Part shown: in pieces, positions 5,209 through 8,388 of the stretch
Layout of the letters: each line of letters opens with the position of its first letter
Numbering within the stretch: position 1 is the first letter of the stretch
Origin: Clostridiaceae bacterium
GTDB taxonomy: Bacteria > Bacillota > Clostridia > DSM-8532
Direction of reading: 5' to 3'
NCBI GenBank assembly: GCA_025361665.1
Contig: JANYKF010000305.1
Coordinates: 1 to 8,388, forward strand
DNA length: 8,388 bases
Program-made: the position numbers and the translations under genes
The notes under the pieces: model-generated
Database searches by the model: none
Told to the model about the DNA's origin: nothing
Seen by the model: only the letters and a program-made list of their open reading frames with translations

Positions 5209-7748
5209 GGATGGGAAAAGGAAAACAGGTACCCAGGAAAAATCACGGCAAGGCAGGACCCGCCCTTCCCTTCCTGATGGCTTTCATGCTGCTGGCGGCG
5301 ATGCTGCCCGTGCAGAGCGGCGCGGCGGTCATGAGCCCGAATCTCGTTCTGACCGCGGTGCAAAGTGTCGATGCCGTCACGCAGGACACGCAGTTCAATC
5401 TTGGTTTGACCTATAAAAACGTATCGACCGGCGTGATCACGGAACTTCTGATCGATTTCTCCGATGCATCCAATGTGGCGCTGGATAACGGCGGATCCGT
5501 CTTCATCCCGGATCCTGCCGCAAAGAGGGCGCTGACATCGGCCGGCGGGATTCATGACACCGATGCGGTGAGCATCCCCATGCGTTTCACGGGAACCGGG
5601 GCTGACGGACGCATTCCGGTTCGCCTGATTTACAAGCTTGGCGGCACGTTGTCTGAAACCACCGCAACGGTGACAGTCAAATCTTTTGTTGCTTCATCCT
5701 CCACGCCCGGCCCGGCACCCGACACCACTAAATACAAACCCAGCCTCGCCATCTCCGTCACCGGCACCAACTTCACCGATGGCGGTCAGCAGAATGAGAT
5801 CCGGATCCTGGTGAAGAACACGGATCTTTCCTACACGGCAAAAAACGTGACCGTCAGTCTGCCGGAAATCAATCCTTCCCCCTTTACGGCCGCCTCGTTC
5901 GGCAGTGTGCTCCCGGTCGCAGAAATCAAGCCGAACAGCAGTGTCGAACTGGTCATGACGGTCACAACCGACATATACGCCGCTGCAGGCGCGTATAAAA
6001 TGCCGCTGCACCTGACCTATGCCAATCCATGGAATGACCCGTTCGAGGCGGATACCGGCGTCGCCCTCACTGTCCGCAACGCCTACACTCCCGGACTTCT
6101 GCTGGTGGAAGCCGGCGCGCCGATCCCGTCCATCCTGGCCGGAGGCGCATTCACCCTTCCACTGACAATCCGAAACCAAGGCAGCCTGCCCGTCAACAAT
6201 GTCCGGATCAACCTGACGGGTCTGTCGGCTGATTCATTCGTGCTGGCCTCCGGCAGCAGCCGCCTGTCCTGGGACCGCATCGACGGTTCCGGCGCAAAAG
6301 TCCTCACCCTCCAGCTGAGGGCGAGCGCCGCCATGAAGGCCGGTTCCGCTCCCATCGGCTTCAAGCTTGAATACAGCGACGCGCGTGGCACAAAGACGGA
6401 AGACACACAGGAACTGTGGCTGCCCGTTGGCGGTGCCGCAGCCTCGGACAGCACCCTCGACATCGTTTCCGTCACACCTTCCAAAACGAATGTGAATCCT
6501 GGCGGTGCTGTTTCGGTAAGTGTCGTCGTCAGGAATTCGGGAACAATCGCGGCAAAAGGCGTGAAGGTATCCGGAGAGGCTCCGGCCGATGTCTTCTTTC
6601 CCATCTCGCAGAATCTTTACATCCTGAAAACGATGGCGCCCGGGGAATCGAAGAAGATAACCTTCTCGTTTCAGACGCAATCGGATGCCAAGCGCGGAAG
6701 CGCCCCCCTCACCGTGAAGGTCGAGCAGGCAGCCTTGGGCACGGAAGCACCGGTCATCCTCACGCAGGCGGTCTCTGTCTTTGTGGCCGGTTCCGCCGCG
6801 CCGGCAGATTCATCGAAGAACGTGCCGAAGATCATTGTCTACAGCTATTCCGCCAATCCGGCGCTGGTCACGGCCGGCAGCGAATTCGACCTGAACCTGT
6901 CGTTCATGAATACGCACGCGGTGAAATCGATCCGCAACATCAAGGCCAATTTCACCGTGAATGAGGCTTCCAGCGAAACCGGCAGCGTGTTCACGCCGGT
7001 TGGCAGCAGCAATACGTTCTACATCGACGCAATCGGCCCGAAAGGGATGGTTGAGCGGAAAATCCGTTTGTATACCATTCCGGACGCCAAGTCGAAAACG
7101 TACAATGTCACCATATCCTTCGATTACGAGGACTCGGAAGGCAATCCGTACAAGACGGATGAAATCATCGGCATCCCGGTGTATCAGCCTTCGCGGTTTG
7201 AAATCAACGAACCTTCCTTCCAGCCCGAAATGACGGTCGGCCAGCCGATGCCGATCAGCTTTGAGATGTACAACCTTGGCAAAACCGTCCTTTACAACGT
7301 GAAGATGAAAGTGGCCTGTGAACCCGAGGGCATGATGGATGTGACGCCCAAAAGCCAGTATTACGGCAATTATGACCCTGGAAAGAGCGAATATGCCGAA
7401 GTGACCCTCACCCCGCTGATGGCGGGAGCCGTCAACGGCAGAATCACCGTCACCTATGAATCGGCAACCGGAGAGGTGCAGGAGGCCGTCAAGGAGTTCT
7501 CCGTCAACGTGGCCGAAATGCCGCCGATGCCGGAGACTCCGGGCGAAGTGATTGGCCCCGACGGCAAGCCGGTCCCCGTGGGTCCGGACGGACAGCCGCT
7601 GCCGGCGGAAGGCAGCACGAACCTTTTTGCAAAAATTTTCGCATCCATCTGGGGGAAAATCGGCATCATCCTGATTGCCTTGGCCATTGTGACCTTTGTC
7701 GTGCTGCGGATTCGAAAGAAAAAGCAGGAGAAAGGACTTGAATTCTGA
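5205..7748 (+). CDS. Secreted, membrane-anchored protein with multiple CARDB/NEW3-like (COG1361-type) Ig-like domains
   Basis: An 847-residue extracytoplasmic protein in the ABC operon. A long basic N-terminus (RMGKGKQVPRKNHGK) leads to a signal peptide core (about 20-37, LPFLMAFMLLAAMLP) with likely cleavage near SGAA. About six beta-sandwich repeats of 110-125 residues follow, starting near 44, 179, 297, 416, 539 and 663. Each shows the CARDB/NEW3 pattern: a P-x-L/I-x-I opening strand, then a V-x-N-x-G-like strand (VKNTDLS, IRNQGSLPVNNV, VRNSGTIAAKGV, MYNLGKTVLYNV). A Gly/Pro-rich linker (GPDGKPVPVGPDGQPLP) joins the last domain to one membrane helix (about 819-836), followed by RIRKKKQEKG inside the cell. 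It overlaps the ATPase by 4 nt and the permease by 1 nt, so it very likely works with them, perhaps binding an extracellular ligand or wall component. Family matches are by eye; function is unknown. Confidence 0.85.
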   Translation: MRMGKGKQVPRKNHGKAGPALPFLMAFMLLAAMLPVQSGAAVMSPNLVLTAVQSVDAVTQDTQFNLGLTYKNVSTGVITELLIDFSDASNVALDNGGSVFIPDPAAKRALTSAGGIHDTDAVSIPMRFTGTGADGRIPVRLIYKLGGTLSETTATVTVKSFVASSSTPGPAPDTTKYKPSLAISVTGTNFTDGGQQNEIRILVKNTDLSYTAKNVTVSLPEINPSPFTAASFGSVLPVAEIKPNSSVELVMTVTTDIYAAAGAYKMPLHLTYANPWNDPFEADTGVALTVRNAYTPGLLLVEAGAPIPSILAGGAFTLPLTIRNQGSLPVNNVRINLTGLSADSFVLASGSSRLSWDRIDGSGAKVLTLQLRASAAMKAGSAPIGFKLEYSDARGTKTEDTQELWLPVGGAAASDSTLDIVSVTPSKTNVNPGGAVSVSVVVRNSGTIAAKGVKVSGEAPADVFFPISQNLYILKTMAPGESKKITFSFQTQSDAKRGSAPLTVKVEQAALGTEAPVILTQAVSVFVAGSAAPADSSKNVPKIIVYSYSANPALVTAGSEFDLNLSFMNTHAVKSIRNIKANFTVNEASSETGSVFTPVGSSNTFYIDAIGPKGMVERKIRLYTIPDAKSKTYNVTISFDYEDSEGNPYKTDEIIGIPVYQPSRFEINEPSFQPEMTVGQPMPISFEMYNLGKTVLYNVKMKVACEPEGMMDVTPKSQYYGNYDPGKSEYAEVTLTPLMAGAVNGRITVTYESATGEVQEAVKEFSVNVAEMPPMPETPGEVIGPDGKPVPVGPDGQPLPAEGSTNLFAKIFASIWGKIGIILIALAIVTFVVLRIRKKKQEKGLEF

Positions 7749-8388
7749 TGAAGCTGCCTGATCTGCTCGGACTGAGCATCAAGAACCTTTGGCGGCACAA
7801 GGTGAGGACGTTTCTCACGGTCATGGGCGTCATGATCGGAGCAGGGGCCATTGTCGTCATGATCTCCCTCGGACTGGCCATGAACCGGAATTTTGAGACA
7901 CAGGCGTCTCAAATGGGCAGCCTGACCATGATCCAGATCATGAATTACAACCAGGGCGGAAAAACGGCGGACGGCAAGGACATCCCGCCACTGGACGACG
8001 CCATGATCGCGAAAATCAGCCGCATGCCCGGGGTCGAGATGGCCACACCCCTGATGGATCTGCAGCTGAAGGCGATGGCCGGCAAATACACTTCCTATTT
8101 CTATGTGATGGGCATCAAGCCGGAAGCGCTGGGCAGCCTGGGCCTGACCCTTGCGGAAGGAGCCTTCTTCACGAAGGAAGAACAGAATGTGATGCTCTCC
8201 AACCAGAATCTGGCCCAGCAGTTCTATGTTTCCAACCCAAGGCGGTGGGAGCCGGCCCCGGCAGACTTCAACCTCATGAAGGAGAAGGTCACCGTATCGG
8301 TCGACATGCTGTATGGAGAGAAGCTCCAATCGGGCCAAATCCCGGCCAAGGTACCCGCCAAGCCTCTCAAAATGCGCGTTGCCGGTTC
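7748..8388 (+). CDS. ABC transporter permease, MacB/FtsX family, N-terminal part (3' end outside window)
   Basis: The reading frame from ATG 7748 is open to the window end, giving 213 codons with no stop. The start MKLPDLLGLSIKNLWRHKVRTFLTVMGVMIGAGAIVVMISLG is typical of MacB/FtsX permeases: an amphipathic elbow with NLWRHKVRT, then a first membrane helix (about 20-44). The MacB-type extracytoplasmic (MacB_PCD) region follows, with NFETQASQMGSLTMIQIM, ISRMPGVEMATPLM and FYVMGIKPEALGSLGLTLAEGAFF. The remaining three helices expected at the C-terminus lie beyond the window. ATG overlaps the preceding stop by one base (TGATG), so it is co-translated with the Ig-like protein. With the upstream ATPase it should form a mechanotransmission-type ABC complex that moves or signals to something outside the membrane, not a classic importer. 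Confidence 0.92.
   Translation, partial: MKLPDLLGLSIKNLWRHKVRTFLTVMGVMIGAGAIVVMISLGLAMNRNFETQASQMGSLTMIQIMNYNQGGKTADGKDIPPLDDAMIAKISRMPGVEMATPLMDLQLKAMAGKYTSYFYVMGIKPEALGSLGLTLAEGAFFTKEEQNVMLSNQNLAQQFYVSNPRRWEPAPADFNLMKEKVTVSVDMLYGEKLQSGQIPAKVPAKPLKMRVAG

Noticed and set aside
4162..5555. Minus-strand frames with arginine- or glycine-rich repeats (4162-5199 and 4782-5555)
   Set aside because: They are antisense to the ATPase and Ig-like protein genes; the repeats mirror the coding 21-bp array.
7454..8338. Minus-strand 294-residue open frame
   Set aside because: It is antisense to the end of the Ig-like protein gene and the start of the permease, both supported by clear family motifs; no protein family signature is visible in it.

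Overview
The window is about 8.4 kb of moderately GC-rich bacterial DNA (estimated by eye at high-50s percent G+C). It is densely coded, with short spacings, overlapping stop/start codons and strong Shine-Dalgarno (SD) sequences such as AAGGAG and AAGGGGGG. A DUF3784-type membrane protein, a small 'RGIANPWLAWVPIADLY' membrane protein and an ABC ATPase / CARDB-like protein / FtsX-like permease operon all point to a Bacillota (Clostridia-like) chromosome. That assignment is inferred from gene families only. I see no phage, plasmid, transposase, tRNA, rRNA or CRISPR signals.

Layout: (1) 1-2179, + strand: a polar amino acid ABC importer in the order substrate-binding protein (5' end outside the window), permease, ATPase. 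A 21-bp tandem repeat and a hairpin over an SD-like sequence lie between the first two genes. (2) 2180-2297: a spacer with two diverged copies of a 31-bp sequence around a 10-bp palindrome. (3) 2298-3041, +: a membrane protein with an N-terminal DUF3784-like part and a C-terminal bacterial PH-like domain. (4) 3042-3199: a non-coding stretch with three hairpins, the last a terminator between convergent genes. (5) 3200-3640, - strand: a small multi-pass membrane protein with its own SD and a candidate promoter. (6) 3656-4197: no intact gene. It holds what look like broken minus-strand coding remnants and a candidate plus-strand promoter. (7) 4198-8388, +: a tightly coupled operon of an FtsE/LolD/MacB-type ATPase with a repeat-bearing C-terminal tail, an 847-residue secreted and membrane-anchored protein with about six Ig-like (CARDB/NEW3-type) domains, and a MacB/FtsX-type permease that runs off the window.

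The first system should bring an amino acid into the cell: the binding protein captures it, the permease forms the channel and the ATPase drives uptake. The last system resembles the mechanotransmission (MacB/FtsX) class of ABC machines, but its partner gene encodes a beta-domain ectodomain anchored by a C-terminal helix instead of a MacA-like adaptor. This is the most interesting system here, and its substrate or task cannot be read from the sequence. Two unrelated 21-bp tandem repeats, one between cistrons and one coding for a protein tail, are the most unusual DNA-level structures.
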